Below, piece by piece: positions 7,970 through 18,034 of a stretch of 64,000 bases of DNA (the first letter of the stretch is position 1; every line of letters begins with the position of its first letter). The stretch is taken from assembly GCF_001269385.1 (NCBI RefSeq), contig NZ_CXOO01000027.1, positions 62,001 through 126,000 of the forward strand, read 5' to 3'. Origin of the DNA: Limnohabitans sp. DM1 (lineage in GTDB: Bacteria; Pseudomonadota; Gammaproteobacteria; Burkholderiales; Burkholderiaceae_C). A program made the translations under genes and the position numbers. The notes under the pieces are model-generated. The model did not search any database and was not told the DNA's origin. It saw only the letters and a list, made by a program, of their open reading frames with translations.

Positions 7970-9832
7970 ATGTGTGGCATCGTCGGCGCCGTTTCTTCCC
8001 GCAACATCGTTCCCATCCTTGTCCAAGGCCTGCAGCGGCTGGAATACCGCGGCTATGACTCGTGCGGCGTGGCCGTGCACGCGGCCAGTCTGAGCGGCGG
8101 CACAGGCGGCTTACAGCGTGCCCGCAGCACGTCTCGCGTGGCCGAGCTGATGGACCAAGTCAGCGCCGACCACATCGAAGGCGGCACCGGCATTGCCCAC
8201 ACGCGCTGGGCTACGCACGGCGCACCGGCCGTGCACAACGCGCACCCGCACTTCAGCCACGGCACGGGCGCGGCGGATGCCAAGCCCGGCAAGGTCGCGC
8301 TGGTGCACAACGGCATCATCGAAAACCACGAAGAACTGCGCGCCGCATTGCAGGCCAAGGGCTATGTCTTCACCAGCCAGACCGACACCGAAGTCATTGC
8401 CCACCTGGTGGACAGCGTGTACGACGGTGACATCTTTGAAGCCGTCAAAACCGCCATTCGCCAACTGCACGGCGCCTACGCCATTGCCGTGTTCCACAAA
8501 GACGAGCCGCAGCGCGTGATCGGTGCGCGTGCAGGCTCGCCGCTGATTCTGGGTGTGGGCCAGGGCGAAACCTTCTTGGCCAGCGATGCGATGGCGCTGG
8601 CGGGCGTGACCGACCAGATCGTGTACCTGGAAGAGGGCGATGTGGTCGACATCCAGCTCGGTAAATACTGGGTGGTGGACCGCGATCACAAGGCCGTGAC
8701 CCGCGTGGTGAAGACCGTGCACGCGCACAGCGGCGCGGCCGAGCTGGGCCCCTACCGCCACTACATGCAAAAAGAAATCTTCGAGCAACCGCGTGCCATT
8801 GCCGACACGCTCGAAGGCGTGGAGGGCATCACGCCCGAGCTGTTCGGCGACGGCGCGTACAGCACCTTCAAGGCGATTGACAACGTGTTGATCTTGGCGT
8901 GCGGCACCAGCTATTACAGCGGTTGCGTGGCCAAGTACTGGATCGAGGCCATTGCCAAAGTTCCTTGCCAGGTCGAGATCGCCAGCGAATACCGCTACCG
9001 CGAATCGGTGCCCAACCCGGGCACCCTCATCGTCACCATCACCCAAAGCGGCGAGACCGCCGACACCCTGGCCGCGCTGCGCCACGCGCAAAGCCTGGGC
9101 ATGACGCACACGCTCACCATCTGCAACGTGTCCACCAGCGCCATGGTGCGCGAGTGCAAACACGCCTATGTGACCCGCGCCGGGGCTGAGATCGGTGTGG
9201 CCTCCACCAAGGCCTTCACCACGCAGTTGGCCGGTTTGTTTTTGCTCACACTGGCCTTGGCGCAAACCAAAGGCCGCTTGAGCGATGCGGACGAGGCCAT
9301 GCACATCAAAGCCATGCGCCACCTGCCCGCCGCGCTGCAAGCCGTGCTGGCGCTGGAGCCGCAGGTCATCGCGTGGGCCGAAGAATTCGCCAGCAAAGAA
9401 AACGCCTTGTTCTTGGGTCGTGGCACGCACTACCCGATCGCCTTGGAAGGCGCGCTCAAGCTCAAAGAAATCACCTACATCCATGCCGAAGCCTACGCGG
9501 CGGGTGAACTCAAACACGGCCCGCTGGCCCTGGTGACCAGCGCCATGCCCGTGGTGACGGTGGCGCCCAACGACGTGCTGCTCGAAAAGCTCAAAAGCAA
9601 TATGCAGGAAGTCCGCGCCCGCGGCGGTGTGCTCTACGTGCTGGCCGATGGCGACACGAAGATTGAAAGCAGCGAAGGCGTGAACGTGATCCGCATGCCC
9701 GGTCACTACGGTGTGCTTTCACCCATCTTGCATGTGGTGCCCCTGCAGTTGCTCAGCTATCACACGGCGTGTGCGCGCGGGACGGACGTGGACAAGCCGC
9801 GCAATTTAGCGAAGAGTGTGACCGTGGAGTGA
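7970..9832 (+). CDS. glmS: Glutamine--fructose-6-phosphate aminotransferase (isomerizing)
   Basis: Makes glucosamine-6-phosphate from fructose-6-phosphate and glutamine, the entry step to UDP-GlcNAc, peptidoglycan and LPS. The 620-residue protein starts MCGIVGAV, so Cys2 is available as the N-terminal glutaminase nucleophile once Met is removed. It has the glutaminase motifs RWATHGAP and HNGIIENH, then two SIS domains (ACGTSYYSG and [20 protein letters not shown]), and the conserved C-terminus [12 protein letters not shown]. Length is normal. The regulator gene is divergent; glmU lies upstream on the same strand with unrelated genes between. The 108-bp leader is too short for, and does not resemble, a glmS ribozyme. 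Confidence 0.98.
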   Translation: MCGIVGAVSSRNIVPILVQGLQRLEYRGYDSCGVAVHAASLSGGTGGLQRARSTSRVAELMDQVSADHIEGGTGIAHTRWATHGAPAVHNAHPHFSHGTGAADAKPGKVALVHNGIIENHEELRAALQAKGYVFTSQTDTEVIAHLVDSVYDGDIFEAVKTAIRQLHGAYAIAVFHKDEPQRVIGARAGSPLILGVGQGETFLASDAMALAGVTDQIVYLEEGDVVDIQLGKYWVVDRDHKAVTRVVKTVHAHSGAAELGPYRHYMQKEIFEQPRAIADTLEGVEGITPELFGDGAYSTFKAIDNVLILACGTSYYSGCVAKYWIEAIAKVPCQVEIASEYRYRESVPNPGTLIVTITQSGETADTLAALRHAQSLGMTHTLTICNVSTSAMVRECKHAYVTRAGAEIGVASTKAFTTQLAGLFLLTLALAQTKGRLSDADEAMHIKAMRHLPAALQAVLALEPQVIAWAEEFASKENALFLGRGTHYPIALEGALKLKEITYIHAEAYAAGELKHGPLALVTSAMPVVTVAPNDVLLEKLKSNMQEVRARGGVLYVLADGDTKIESSEGVNVIRMPGHYGVLSPILHVVPLQLLSYHTACARGTDVDKPRNLAKSVTVE

Positions 9833-9951
9833 TTGACCAGAGCGCTTGAAAAGCCTGAATTCATGCAGAAATTAACTTCAAGTTAAAAAATGCATGAAAA
9901 ATAGATCGACAAGCACTGAGCGTACTGCTTTACCGTGCCACGCCCTACCCT

Positions 9952-11073
9952 GTGGTGACTGTGCTGGGGCCGCGCCAGTCGGGTAAAACCACCTTGTGCC
10001 GGATGGCTTTTCCGGACAAGCCCTATGTCAATCTGGAGCAGCCCGATGTGCGGGAGTTTGCGCAGCAGGACCCCAAAGCGTTTTTGGCGCAGTTTTCGGA
10101 TGGCGCCGTGCTGGATGAAATTCAGAACGTACCTGCACTGTTGTCGTGGATTCAGGTGCTGACCGATGCCGATCCGCGCAAAGGTCGTTTTGTATTGACA
10201 GTTAGCCACCAGCTGCAAGTGGGTGCGCAAATCACGCAGTCACTGGCGGGGCGGACGGCTGTGCTGGAACTGTTGCCTTTGAGTTTGTCCGAATTGGCAG
10301 CGGCGGGCATTTTTGAGTCCGAATGTGCAGATGTGAACAGGTGGATGCTGAAAGGCGGTTACCCCCGCATCCATGCGCAAGACATGCCGACCGAGGTGAT
10401 GCTGTCGGATTACTTTGCAACCTATTTCGAGCGCGATGTGCGTCAGCTCATCAATCTCATGCATCTGCGCGAATTCGGGCAGTGTGTGCGTTTGCTGGCG
10501 GGGCGCACGGGGCAGTTGCTCAATCAGACCAGTCTGGGCAACGAGGTAGGGGTCAGCAGCAACACCATCACACAATGGTTGAGTATTCTTCAAGCGTCTT
10601 TTCTCGTGTTCAGATTGGCACCCTGGAGCGTCAACATTGGCAAGCGTCTGGTCAAGAGCCCCAAAATTTACTTTTACGATGTGGGGCTGGCATGCTGGTT
10701 GCTGGGCATCAAGACCGTCGAACAGCTGCAGCATCACCCCTTGCGCGGTGCCTTGTTTGAAAACCTGGTGGTGCTGGAAGTGCTCAAGTCCTTGAGTCAC
10801 CAAGGCTTGTGCGATCCTTTGTATTTTTTCCGTGACAGCAATGGCCTGGAGATTGATCTGTTGTTGGAGCGTGCAGATGGCATTGAGCTGGTCGAGATCA
10901 AGGCTTCGCAAACAGTGGCCGCGCCGCTGTTCAAAAACCTGCGCACCGTCAGAGCCTTACTGGCGGAGCGCGTGAAAAGCCAATATCTTGTTTATGGCGG
11001 TGATGTCAGGCAAGAGCGAACCGATGTGGGCGTGATGCCATATTGGCAAGCTGGCTCCTGTGTGTCGTCGTGA
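9952..11073 (+). CDS. AAA+ ATPase with DUF4143 (AAA_14/DUF4143 family), start region possibly frameshifted
   Basis: An ATP-binding protein of the AAA_14-DUF4143 family, whose biological role is poorly known. Walker A is GPRQSGKT, Walker B AVLDEIQ, and the DUF4143 part follows with GALFENLVVLEVLK and a nuclease-like EIDLLLE...VEIKAS tail. The annotated start is GTG at 9952, which begins inside the first strand. Family members usually have about 15-20 more residues, and codons for such residues (IDRQALSVLLYRATPYP) are present just upstream in the same frame. They are cut off from an ATG at 9894 by one extra A in a run of five (9897-9901). The usual LTGS sensor motif reads LTVS here. The gene may be a decaying or phase-shifted copy. 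Confidence 0.8.
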   Translation: MVTVLGPRQSGKTTLCRMAFPDKPYVNLEQPDVREFAQQDPKAFLAQFSDGAVLDEIQNVPALLSWIQVLTDADPRKGRFVLTVSHQLQVGAQITQSLAGRTAVLELLPLSLSELAAAGIFESECADVNRWMLKGGYPRIHAQDMPTEVMLSDYFATYFERDVRQLINLMHLREFGQCVRLLAGRTGQLLNQTSLGNEVGVSSNTITQWLSILQASFLVFRLAPWSVNIGKRLVKSPKIYFYDVGLACWLLGIKTVEQLQHHPLRGALFENLVVLEVLKSLSHQGLCDPLYFFRDSNGLEIDLLLERADGIELVEIKASQTVAAPLFKNLRTVRALLAERVKSQYLVYGGDVRQERTDVGVMPYWQAGSCVSS

Positions 11074-11080
11074 AGTCTTT

Positions 11081-11104
11081 GAATGGATCAAGGCTGATCC
11101 ATTC
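11081..11104 (+). terminator. Perfect hairpin after the DUF4143 ATPase gene
   Basis: A 10-bp perfect stem GAATGGATCA/TGATCCATTC with a 4-nt loop, starting 7 bp after the stop codon. It is followed by only four T (GAGCTTTT), so termination is likely but not textbook. The remaining ~240 bp to tldD shows no gene. Confidence 0.5.
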
Positions 11105-11345
11105 GAGCTTTTCAGATGAGAGTTTTTTGATTTTGTGCCAGTGGCCATTGATACCAGCTGCTGGGGAAGGCATGTGTTGTCAATGGTTCAGCTTGTCAGC
11201 TTGATGCATATCAGTCACCAAGCTTGCTGTGCCATCGACAGATTAAGTGCGTCGGTCAATTATTTGCGTGAGCGTCGGAAGGTTTAGGCTTCAGCGTCGG
11301 ACATTTGGCTATGCATGACCATGCATGCGGTCACTTCGGCCTGTT

Positions 11346-12815
11346 TCAAGCCGTGCCACCCACCGTGAGCCCGTCAATGCGTAAGGTCGGCTGACCCACA
11401 CCCACGGGCACACTCTGGCCTTCCTTGCCGCAGGTGCCCACACCCGAGTCGAGCTTCATGTCGTTGCCGATCATGCTGATCTTCTTGAGCGATTCGGGGC
11501 CGCTGCCGATCAGGGTGGCACCCTTGACGGGATACTGGATCTTGCCGTTTTCCACCCAGTAGGCTTGGCTGGCCGAAAACACGAACTTGCCGCTGGTGAT
11601 GTCCACCTGGCCGCCCGCGAAGTTGGTGGCGTACAGACCCTTTTTGATGCTGGCCACAATTTCTTCGGCGCTCTTGTCGCCGCCCAGCATGTAGGTGTTG
11701 GTCATGCGCGGCATGGGCACATGGGCGTAGCTTTCGCGGCGGCCGTTGCCTGTGGGTTTGACGCCCATGAGGCGAGCGTTCATCGAATCCTGGATGTAGC
11801 CGCGCAAGATGCCGTCTTCGATCAGCACGTTCTTTTGGCTGGCGTGGCCTTCGTCGTCCACGTTCAGCGAGCCCCGGCGGTCAGCGATGGTGCCGTCGTC
11901 GAGTACGGTGACGCCTTTGGCCGCCACGCGCTGGCCGATGCGGCCGCTGAAGGCGCTCGATCCCTTGCGGTTGAAGTCACCCTCCAGACCGTGGCCCACG
12001 GCTTCGTGCAGCAGCACGCCGGGCCAACCATTGCCCAGCACCACCGTCATTTCGCCCGCAGGCGCGGGTCGGGCTTCAAGGTTGATGAGCGCGGCCGAGA
12101 CGGCTTCTTGCACATAGGTCTCGACCATGCCGTCGTCAAAGTAGGCTAGGCCAAAGCGGCCGCCGCCACCACTGCTGCCCACTTCGCGGCGGCCGTTTTG
12201 CTCGGCAATCACCGTGACCGACAGGCGAATCAAGGGGCGCACATCGGCGGCCAGGGTGCCGTCGGCGCGGGCCACCATGACCACGTCGTATTCGGTGGCC
12301 AGACCGGCCATGACCTGCACCACGCGGGGGTCCTTGGCACGGGCGATTTTTTCGACACGGCCGAGCAAATTCACCTTGGCTGTGCTGTCCAGCGTGGACA
12401 TCGGGTCGAGCGACGGGTAAAGCGAGCGGCTGGCCGAGACCTTGCGGGCCGGCACCTTGATGCGTTTGTTTTGCGTGGCCTGCGCGATGGTGCGCACCGT
12501 CATGGCCGCATCCATCAAAGAGGCTTCGGAGATGTCGTCCGAGTAGGCGAAGGCGGTTTTCTCGCCCGACACGGCTCGCACGCCCACACCTTGGTCGATG
12601 CTGAAGCTGCCGGTCTTGACGATGCCCTCTTCCAGGCTCCAGCCTTCGGAGCGGGTGTACTGAAAGTACAGGTCGGCGTCGTCCACAGCATGGGCCTTGA
12701 TGGCGGCCAAAGCACGGCTGAGGTGGGTTTCGTCCAAGCCAAAAGGCTCCAGCAAGAGGGAGCGGGCCGTGGCCAGACGTTCGATGGTGGGTTCGCGTGA
12801 AATCATGGGAGCCAT
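11346..12815 (-). CDS. tldD: Metalloprotease TldD
   Basis: Subunit of the TldD/TldE (PmbA) heterodimeric zinc protease, which processes small peptides and modified peptides such as microcins in enterobacteria. The 489-residue protein carries the active-site motif HEAVGH at residues 270-275 within LLHEAVGHGLEGDFNRKG, plus the conserved GGGGRFG and MNARLMG regions. Length is normal (E. coli TldD is 481). The first ATG (12815) is followed by a second Met at codon 4, and either could be used. The partner tldE is not in the window. It is the last gene of a minus-strand run, 102 bp after the P1 peptidase gene. Confidence 0.95.
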   Translation of the reverse strand: MAPMISREPTIERLATARSLLLEPFGLDETHLSRALAAIKAHAVDDADLYFQYTRSEGWSLEEGIVKTGSFSIDQGVGVRAVSGEKTAFAYSDDISEASLMDAAMTVRTIAQATQNKRIKVPARKVSASRSLYPSLDPMSTLDSTAKVNLLGRVEKIARAKDPRVVQVMAGLATEYDVVMVARADGTLAADVRPLIRLSVTVIAEQNGRREVGSSGGGGRFGLAYFDDGMVETYVQEAVSAALINLEARPAPAGEMTVVLGNGWPGVLLHEAVGHGLEGDFNRKGSSAFSGRIGQRVAAKGVTVLDDGTIADRRGSLNVDDEGHASQKNVLIEDGILRGYIQDSMNARLMGVKPTGNGRRESYAHVPMPRMTNTYMLGGDKSAEEIVASIKKGLYATNFAGGQVDITSGKFVFSASQAYWVENGKIQYPVKGATLIGSGPESLKKISMIGNDMKLDSGVGTCGKEGQSVPVGVGQPTLRIDGLTVGGTA

Positions 12816-12917
12816 TGTAGGCAGGGATCAAGACCCTTGCCGGGACTGGAGAGCCGAGGACTGCACCGACCGTGTCCGAGTCGGATTCGCAAATCAAAGG
12901 ACCGCCGCCCTGAAAGC

Positions 12918-13994
12918 CTACATCCGGCCGTGCTGGCGCATCAGCGCCAGCAGCTTGACTGTGTCCAACGCAGGCACCACATGGCCGGCCGGTTTGACGG
13001 TGGGCACATCTTCGCCCTGCACCAGGGCGTTGATGACCGCCTCGTCCACGGCCTGCACCGCGGCTTCATACAGCGGGTCCAGCACCTCCCAGTTCAGGCT
13101 GTGGCGTTTAATCACAGCGCCCATTTTTTCAGGATGAGGCATGGGGTCGGCCACCGAAAAGGCCAGAAAAATATCGCCCGATGAATTGCCCCCCGGACTG
13201 CCCGAGCGTGCAATGCCCAGGCCTGCCCGCTTGGCCAGAGAACGCAAGATCGCATCTGACAGGGGCGCATCGGTGGCCAATATGACGATGATGGAGCCAC
13301 TTTCTTTCTTGGCAAAGCCGCCCGGCATGGCTTGCCCCACGGGCACCCCCAGCACCGACAGCCAGTGACGCCTGCCGTAATTGGCCTGCACCAGCGCACC
13401 CAGGGTGTAGGTCTGGCCTGCCACCTGGATCTGGCGCGAAGATGTGCCCGTGCCGCCCTTGAATTCGTAGGCGATCATGCCGTTGCCGCCCCCCACCGAG
13501 CCTTCGGCCACCGGCCCGCTGGTGGCGGCATCGAGCGCAGCCACCGCATGCGCCGGTTGCACATGCAGGGCATTGATGTCGTTGAGCACCCCGTCGTAGG
13601 TTTCGGCCACCACTGGCATGGCCCAGGCGTGGTGGTTCTGAAAATGCTCGGCGTAACGGCCCAACATCCATTGCACCGCCCCCTGGTGGCACGCCCCCAC
13701 CCCATGGGTGTTGGTGATCAGCACGGGCCCCAGAAAATACCCCGCATCGTTGATCCAGTGAACCCCGGTCATCTCGCCATTGCCATTGAGCGCATGGAAG
13801 CCAGCCCACACGGGCATGGGGTTGTTCGCATCCTGCCGGGGCACGATGGCCGTGACCCCTGTGCGCATGCGGCGCGAGGGATCGGTCAGGGTGGTGAAGC
13901 CCACCGTCACCCCGGGCACGTCGGTGATGGCGTTGAAGGGGCCGGTCTGGCCCGCAAAAGGCAGGCCCAATTCACGGGCTCGGGGTCGGTTCAT
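12918..13994 (-). CDS. P1 family peptidase (DmpA-type aminopeptidase/esterase)
   Basis: A 358-residue N-terminal-nucleophile hydrolase of the DmpA/BapA family (family S58), which includes D-aminopeptidases and beta-peptidyl aminopeptidases. Conserved features are ITDVPGVTVGF near the N-terminus, the GSVGGGNGMIAYEFKGGTGTSSR segment, and GGNSSGDIFLAFS at about residue 268, where family members cleave themselves before a Ser nucleophile to give alpha and beta chains. No signal peptide is seen, so it is probably cytosolic. It lies between tldD and a dehydrogenase gene on the same strand. Two unrelated peptidases side by side hint at peptide turnover, but the substrate is unknown. Confidence 0.9.
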   Translation of the reverse strand: MNRPRARELGLPFAGQTGPFNAITDVPGVTVGFTTLTDPSRRMRTGVTAIVPRQDANNPMPVWAGFHALNGNGEMTGVHWINDAGYFLGPVLITNTHGVGACHQGAVQWMLGRYAEHFQNHHAWAMPVVAETYDGVLNDINALHVQPAHAVAALDAATSGPVAEGSVGGGNGMIAYEFKGGTGTSSRQIQVAGQTYTLGALVQANYGRRHWLSVLGVPVGQAMPGGFAKKESGSIIVILATDAPLSDAILRSLAKRAGLGIARSGSPGGNSSGDIFLAFSVADPMPHPEKMGAVIKRHSLNWEVLDPLYEAAVQAVDEAVINALVQGEDVPTVKPAGHVVPALDTVKLLALMRQHGRM

Positions 13995-14062
13995 GGGCGT
14001 TCTCCGGTTTCACAAGTTGTCACCCTGCAGGCATCCCCAAAGCGCAGCCGATGGCCCAGCGC

Positions 14063-14950
14063 TCAGCGCTGGCGCATGAGTTGCAGCAAAGCCGCATCGT
14101 CCAGGTCGGCCCAGCCTTGCTCGAGGGCTTGGGCAAACAGCGCGCGTGCGATCCGGCCCAACGGGGGATCAAAGGCCACGTCTTCGGCGGCTTGCAGGGC
14201 CAGGCTCGTGTCTTTGGCCAACAAACTGACATGGGCGCGGGGCGCCAGGTCGCCAGCCAGTGCACGGCGCATGCGGTCCGAGCCGATCCAGCTTTGCCCG
14301 CTCGAAGCCTCGATCACAGACAGCGTGGCCGCAGGGTCCAGACCCAACCGCTCGGCCAGGGCCATGGCCTCGGCAGCGCCGGCCAAATTCACAGCCGCCA
14401 GCAAATTGTTGACCAGCTTGGTGCGTGCACCGTCACCGGCCCGGGTGCCTACACGAAAGACCTGGTCGCTCAAGGCGTTCAGCAAGTTCTGGTGGCGCGT
14501 CCACACGGCATCCGGACAAGCCACCATCAAGCTCATGCGGCCCTCACGGGCGCGCAAAGGGCCACCGGACATGGGCGCGTCCATGCAATCGACGCCCTGC
14601 AGCGCCAATCGCTCGGCCTGAGCCGCCACCGTGGCCGGCCCGAGCGTCGGGCACAGCATCACGCACTGGCCAGGCTGCAAATGCGCACCCGCGCCAGCCT
14701 TGCCCCACAGCACCGACTCGGTTTGCGCCGCATCGACCACCGCGACCAGCAAAACACCTTGCGGTGCTAGGGACTGCGCAGCCTGCGCAGCCGAGCCGCA
14801 AGGCGCAGCCCCCAGGGTCACAGCTTGGGCTTGCGCCTGCGCATCGGTGTCGTGCACGGCCACCTGCCAGGCCAAATCGCGCAAGCGGGCCAGCATGGCG
14901 CCGCCCATGTTGCCGGCACCCACCACCGCCACAGAGGTTGAAGGTTTCAT
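14063..14950 (-). CDS. NAD(P)-dependent beta-hydroxyacid dehydrogenase family protein
   Basis: 295 residues, of the 3-hydroxyisobutyrate dehydrogenase / tartronate semialdehyde reductase family. The Rossmann motif GAGNMGGAM is at residues 11-19, the substrate loop DAPMSGG is present, and the catalytic Lys lies in TKLVNNLLAAVN. The C-terminal all-helical domain follows. The ATG at 14950 is chosen because it overlaps the rodA stop codon as ATGA; the same frame stays open further upstream inside rodA but that is not coding. The physiological substrate cannot be fixed from sequence. Confidence 0.88.
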   Translation of the reverse strand: MKPSTSVAVVGAGNMGGAMLARLRDLAWQVAVHDTDAQAQAQAVTLGAAPCGSAAQAAQSLAPQGVLLVAVVDAAQTESVLWGKAGAGAHLQPGQCVMLCPTLGPATVAAQAERLALQGVDCMDAPMSGGPLRAREGRMSLMVACPDAVWTRHQNLLNALSDQVFRVGTRAGDGARTKLVNNLLAAVNLAGAAEAMALAERLGLDPAATLSVIEASSGQSWIGSDRMRRALAGDLAPRAHVSLLAKDTSLALQAAEDVAFDPPLGRIARALFAQALEQGWADLDDAALLQLMRQR

Positions 14951-16152
14951 GTTTGCACCAGCTGTTTGGAGCGGGCAATCGACATCAATATGCCCAGCGC
15001 CAGTCCCAGGGTGACCATGGCGGTGCCCCCGTAACTGATGAAGGGCAGGGGCACGCCCACTACCGGCAAGATGCCGCTGACCATGCCCATGTTCACAAAG
15101 GCGTAGGTGAAAAAGATCATGGTCATGCTGCCCGCCAGCAGGCGGCTGAACAGCGTGGGCGCGTCCATGGCGATCATCAGACCGCGATACACCAGAAAGA
15201 AGTACCAGAAGATCAGGTACAGGCCCCCGGCAAATCCGAACTCTTCGCCATAAGCCGCAAAAATGAAGTCGGTAGTGCGCTCGGGGATGAATTCCAGATG
15301 GGTTTGCGTGCCTTGCATGAAGCCCTTGCCCCAAAAGCCGCCCGAGCCAATGGCGATCATGCCCTGGATGATGTGAAAGCCTTTGCCCAGCGGGTCACGT
15401 GCCGGGTCCAGCAAGGTGCACACCCGCTGGCGCTGGTATTCGTGCAGAACTCGCCAGTCCACATCGGGGGCGCACAGGGTGGGCTCCATGACAATCAGCA
15501 CTGCAATGCCCATCAAGCCCAGTAAAACTGGGGGAACTATCCACCGCCACTTGAGTCCGGCAAAGAAAATCACCGCCAATCCCGCTGCCAGGACCAGCAA
15601 GGAGGTGCCCAGGTCAGGCTGCTTCATGATCAATCCGACTGGGATGGCCAGAATCAGCAAGGCCACGGCAAAGTCAAAGGGCCTGAGTTGGCCTTCGCGC
15701 TTTTGGAACCACGCGGCCAGCATCAAGGGCAAGGCAATCTTCAAAATTTCACTGGGCTGGATCACCACCCCCAGATTGATCCAGCGCCGAGACCCTTTTT
15801 TGGTGATGCCGAAAATGGCCACCGCCACCAGCAAAATCACCCCTACGGTGTACACGGGAACGGCCCAGGCCATGAGTTTTTGAGGCGGGATCTGCGCGAC
15901 GACAAACATGATGACCGCTGCCAGCAGCATGTTGCGGCTGTGGTCCATAAAACGGGTGCCGTGGTCAAACCCTGACGAATACATGATGAGCAAACCCGCG
16001 CAAGCCAACATGAAGACGGCAAACGCCAAAGGGCCATCAAAGCCGTCGACATGGCGCCAAAGGCGATGCCGCAGGGTGGATTTTTGAATCACGGATGCCA
16101 TGGGCGCACCGATTGTCGGTATGCGCTGTCGCACGGTGTGCCCTCGGTTCAT
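14947..16152 (-). CDS. rodA: Rod-shape peptidoglycan polymerase RodA (SEDS family)
   Basis: Integral inner-membrane glycosyltransferase that polymerises lipid II for cell elongation together with a class B PBP. The 401-residue product has about ten hydrophobic segments, the SEDS hallmarks [22 protein letters not shown], the RDPLGKGFH...GSGG block, [19 protein letters not shown] and the C-terminal LPFISYGGT motif. The start overlaps the gpsA stop codon (ATGA); a later Met (MASVIQK, 16101) would also suit. It is unusual that neither mrdA nor mreBCD is adjacent: it sits between gpsA and a dehydrogenase gene. A second SEDS gene, ftsW, is in the division cluster. Confidence 0.94.
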   Translation of the reverse strand: MNRGHTVRQRIPTIGAPMASVIQKSTLRHRLWRHVDGFDGPLAFAVFMLACAGLLIMYSSGFDHGTRFMDHSRNMLLAAVIMFVVAQIPPQKLMAWAVPVYTVGVILLVAVAIFGITKKGSRRWINLGVVIQPSEILKIALPLMLAAWFQKREGQLRPFDFAVALLILAIPVGLIMKQPDLGTSLLVLAAGLAVIFFAGLKWRWIVPPVLLGLMGIAVLIVMEPTLCAPDVDWRVLHEYQRQRVCTLLDPARDPLGKGFHIIQGMIAIGSGGFWGKGFMQGTQTHLEFIPERTTDFIFAAYGEEFGFAGGLYLIFWYFFLVYRGLMIAMDAPTLFSRLLAGSMTMIFFTYAFVNMGMVSGILPVVGVPLPFISYGGTAMVTLGLALGILMSIARSKQLVQT

Positions 16153-17147
16153 ACCGATTCACCCCTGGGGCCGCGCCCCATCAGCACCTGTACGGCCTCG
16201 CGGGCCTGCAAACGGCCATCAAGCAATGCCACGACGGCTTCGGTGATGGGCATGTCTACGCCCAGGCTTTGGGCGCGTTGCCAGACGGTGCGGGCGCTGT
16301 AGACGCCTTCAGCCACATGCCCCAGAGAATCCACGGCTTGCGCCAGGCTCAGGCCTTGTGCCAGCAACAGACCGACTTTGCGGTTGCGGCTCAGATCGCC
16401 CGTGGCGGTCAGCACCAGATCGCCCAGGCCCGACAAACCCATGAAGGTTTCAGCCTTGGCGCCCAGCGCCAAGCCCAGGCGGGTCATTTCGGCCAAACCC
16501 CGGGTGATCAGCGCCGCTCGGGCGTTCAACCCCAAATTCAGGCCATCGCACAGGCCGGTGGCAATGGCCAGCACGTTCTTGACCGCACCGCCCACTTCGA
16601 CGCCCACCATGTCCTCGTTGGCATACACACGCAGGGCCGGACCATGAAAGGCCTTCACCATGGCGTCTCGCACCGCCGCATGCGCGCTGGCGGCCACCAG
16701 GGCGGTCGGCTGCTGGCGCGCCACTTCGAGCGCAAAGCTCGGGCCACTCAGTGCCCCTGCTTGCAAACCGGGCGCCGCTTGGGCCTGCACTTCGTGGGGC
16801 ATGAGGCCGGTGCCGGCTTCAAAACCCTTGCACAGCCAAGCCACGGGCGCCCGAACCTGCCGCAAGCGCGCCAAGTTGACGCGCAGACCCGACATGGGGG
16901 TGGCCAGCACCCACAAATCCTGGGGCTGCCCGGACAACAAGTCATCGACCGGACCGGTCAATATCGACAAATTTTCAGGCAGTTCAACGCCCGGCAAATA
17001 GCGCAGGTTTTGGCGCTGCGCCTGCATGGCAGCCGCCTGAGACGCGTCCCGGGCGTGCAAGCGCACGACGTGCTGGCCGGGATGGCGGCAAGCCGCCATG
17101 GCCATGGCCGTGCCCCAGGCGCCTGCGCCAATGACCGTGATGTGCAT
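16149..17147 (-). CDS. gpsA: Glycerol-3-phosphate dehydrogenase [NAD(P)+]
   Basis: Reduces dihydroxyacetone phosphate to sn-glycerol-3-phosphate for phospholipid synthesis. The 332-residue protein begins [16 protein letters not shown] with the dinucleotide-binding glycines. It also carries [11 protein letters not shown], the catalytic-Lys region [12 protein letters not shown], the conserved [11 protein letters not shown] segment and a C-terminal helical domain. ATG at 17147 is preferred; one in-frame TTG precedes it. It lies 24 bp after secB and overlaps rodA by 4 nt, so secB-gpsA-rodA are probably cotranscribed. The secB-gpsA pairing is also found in many other proteobacteria. Confidence 0.96.
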   Translation of the reverse strand: MHITVIGAGAWGTAMAMAACRHPGQHVVRLHARDASQAAAMQAQRQNLRYLPGVELPENLSILTGPVDDLLSGQPQDLWVLATPMSGLRVNLARLRQVRAPVAWLCKGFEAGTGLMPHEVQAQAAPGLQAGALSGPSFALEVARQQPTALVAASAHAAVRDAMVKAFHGPALRVYANEDMVGVEVGGAVKNVLAIATGLCDGLNLGLNARAALITRGLAEMTRLGLALGAKAETFMGLSGLGDLVLTATGDLSRNRKVGLLLAQGLSLAQAVDSLGHVAEGVYSARTVWQRAQSLGVDMPITEAVVALLDGRLQAREAVQVLMGRGPRGESV

Positions 17148-17171
17148 CAAAAACGCAAAGCCAGTCAGGCA

Positions 17172-17636
17172 TCACTGCTGCGTGGCAGCAGCTTGGGCTT
17201 GTTGTTGTTCGTACATGGCCTGGAAGTTGATTTCGGCCAGGTGCACGGGCGGGAAACCGGCACGGGTGATCAGGTCCGCCACGCTGGCGCGCAGGTAGGG
17301 GTACACGATCTGGGGGCAGGCGATGCCCATGATGGGGCCCATCTGGTCTTCGGGCAAGTTGCGGATTTCAAAGATGCCGCCTTGCTTGCACTCGACCAAA
17401 AACACGGTCTTGTCAGCAATCTTGGTGTGCACTGTGGCGGTCACGCACACTTCAAACACGCCTTCAGCAGCGGGGGTGGCTTCCACGCCCAACTGGATGT
17501 CCACGCTGGGTTGCTGCTGCTCGATCAGGATGGCGGGAGAATTGGGTTGCTCCAGTGAGGCCTCTTTCAGGTAAACACGTTGGATCTGAAAAACGGGTTG
17601 CACGTCGGCTTCGGGGGTGACAGCGGTATCGGTCAT
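17172..17636 (-). CDS. secB: Protein-export chaperone SecB
   Basis: Cytosolic homotetrameric chaperone that keeps preproteins unfolded and hands them to SecA. The 154-residue protein shows the family pattern [38 protein letters not shown] and a [32 protein letters not shown] core, with a Gln/Ala-rich C-terminal tail. Length fits (E. coli 155). It lies upstream of gpsA and downstream of grxC on the same strand. The 129-bp gap to grxC contains a GC-rich hairpin without a T-tract and may hold a secB promoter. Confidence 0.97.
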   Translation of the reverse strand: MTDTAVTPEADVQPVFQIQRVYLKEASLEQPNSPAILIEQQQPSVDIQLGVEATPAAEGVFEVCVTATVHTKIADKTVFLVECKQGGIFEIRNLPEDQMGPIMGIACPQIVYPYLRASVADLITRAGFPPVHLAEINFQAMYEQQQAQAAATQQ

Positions 17637-17765
17637 GGGGTTCTCTTTGAAAAAAATACAGGCTAGACGCCAAGCATCTGCCCAGGGGACGAAACAGCGG
17701 GATTATCAGCGATGAAGACCGCCGCACTGGCGCGTGACGCGCCGGTGAAAACCCCCGGGTGGGGT

Positions 17766-18023
17766 TCAGGCCTGCAGCAAAGGCACCAGGCCGCCTTTGG
17801 CGTCCAGGGCCATCAGGTCGTCGCAGCCGCCCACATGGGTGTCGCCCACGTAAATTTGCGGCACGGTGCGACGGCCAGTGGATTGCATCATGTGGTCGCG
17901 TTGGGCGGGGTCCAGGTCGATACGGATTTCTTCAATCTGCTCAACACCTTTGGCCTTGAGCAATTGCTTGGCGCGGATGCAGTAGGGGCAAACGGCGGTG
18001 GTGTACATCTTGACGGCTTGCAT
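17766..18023 (-). CDS. grxC: Glutaredoxin 3
   Basis: Small glutathione-dependent thiol oxidoreductase of 85 residues with the dithiol active site CPYC at positions 12-15, the cis-proline TVPQIYV strand, and the GGCDDL glutathione-binding loop. It reduces protein disulfides and mixed disulfides in the cytosol. It is 11 bp downstream of the rhodanese gene and upstream of secB, an arrangement (rhodanese-grxC-secB) familiar from many beta- and gammaproteobacteria. Confidence 0.95.
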   Translation of the reverse strand: MQAVKMYTTAVCPYCIRAKQLLKAKGVEQIEEIRIDLDPAQRDHMMQSTGRRTVPQIYVGDTHVGGCDDLMALDAKGGLVPLLQA

Positions 18024-18034
18024 GGGGCTTCCTT

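Noticed and set aside
8111..9706. 531-codon open frame antisense to glmS
   Set aside because: Shadow of glmS; composition is typical of antisense reading of GC-rich genes and no motif is seen.
17729..17743. GGCGCG-TGA-CGCGCC hairpin between secB and grxC as a terminator
   Set aside because: No T-run follows on either strand, so it is not supported as an intrinsic terminator.
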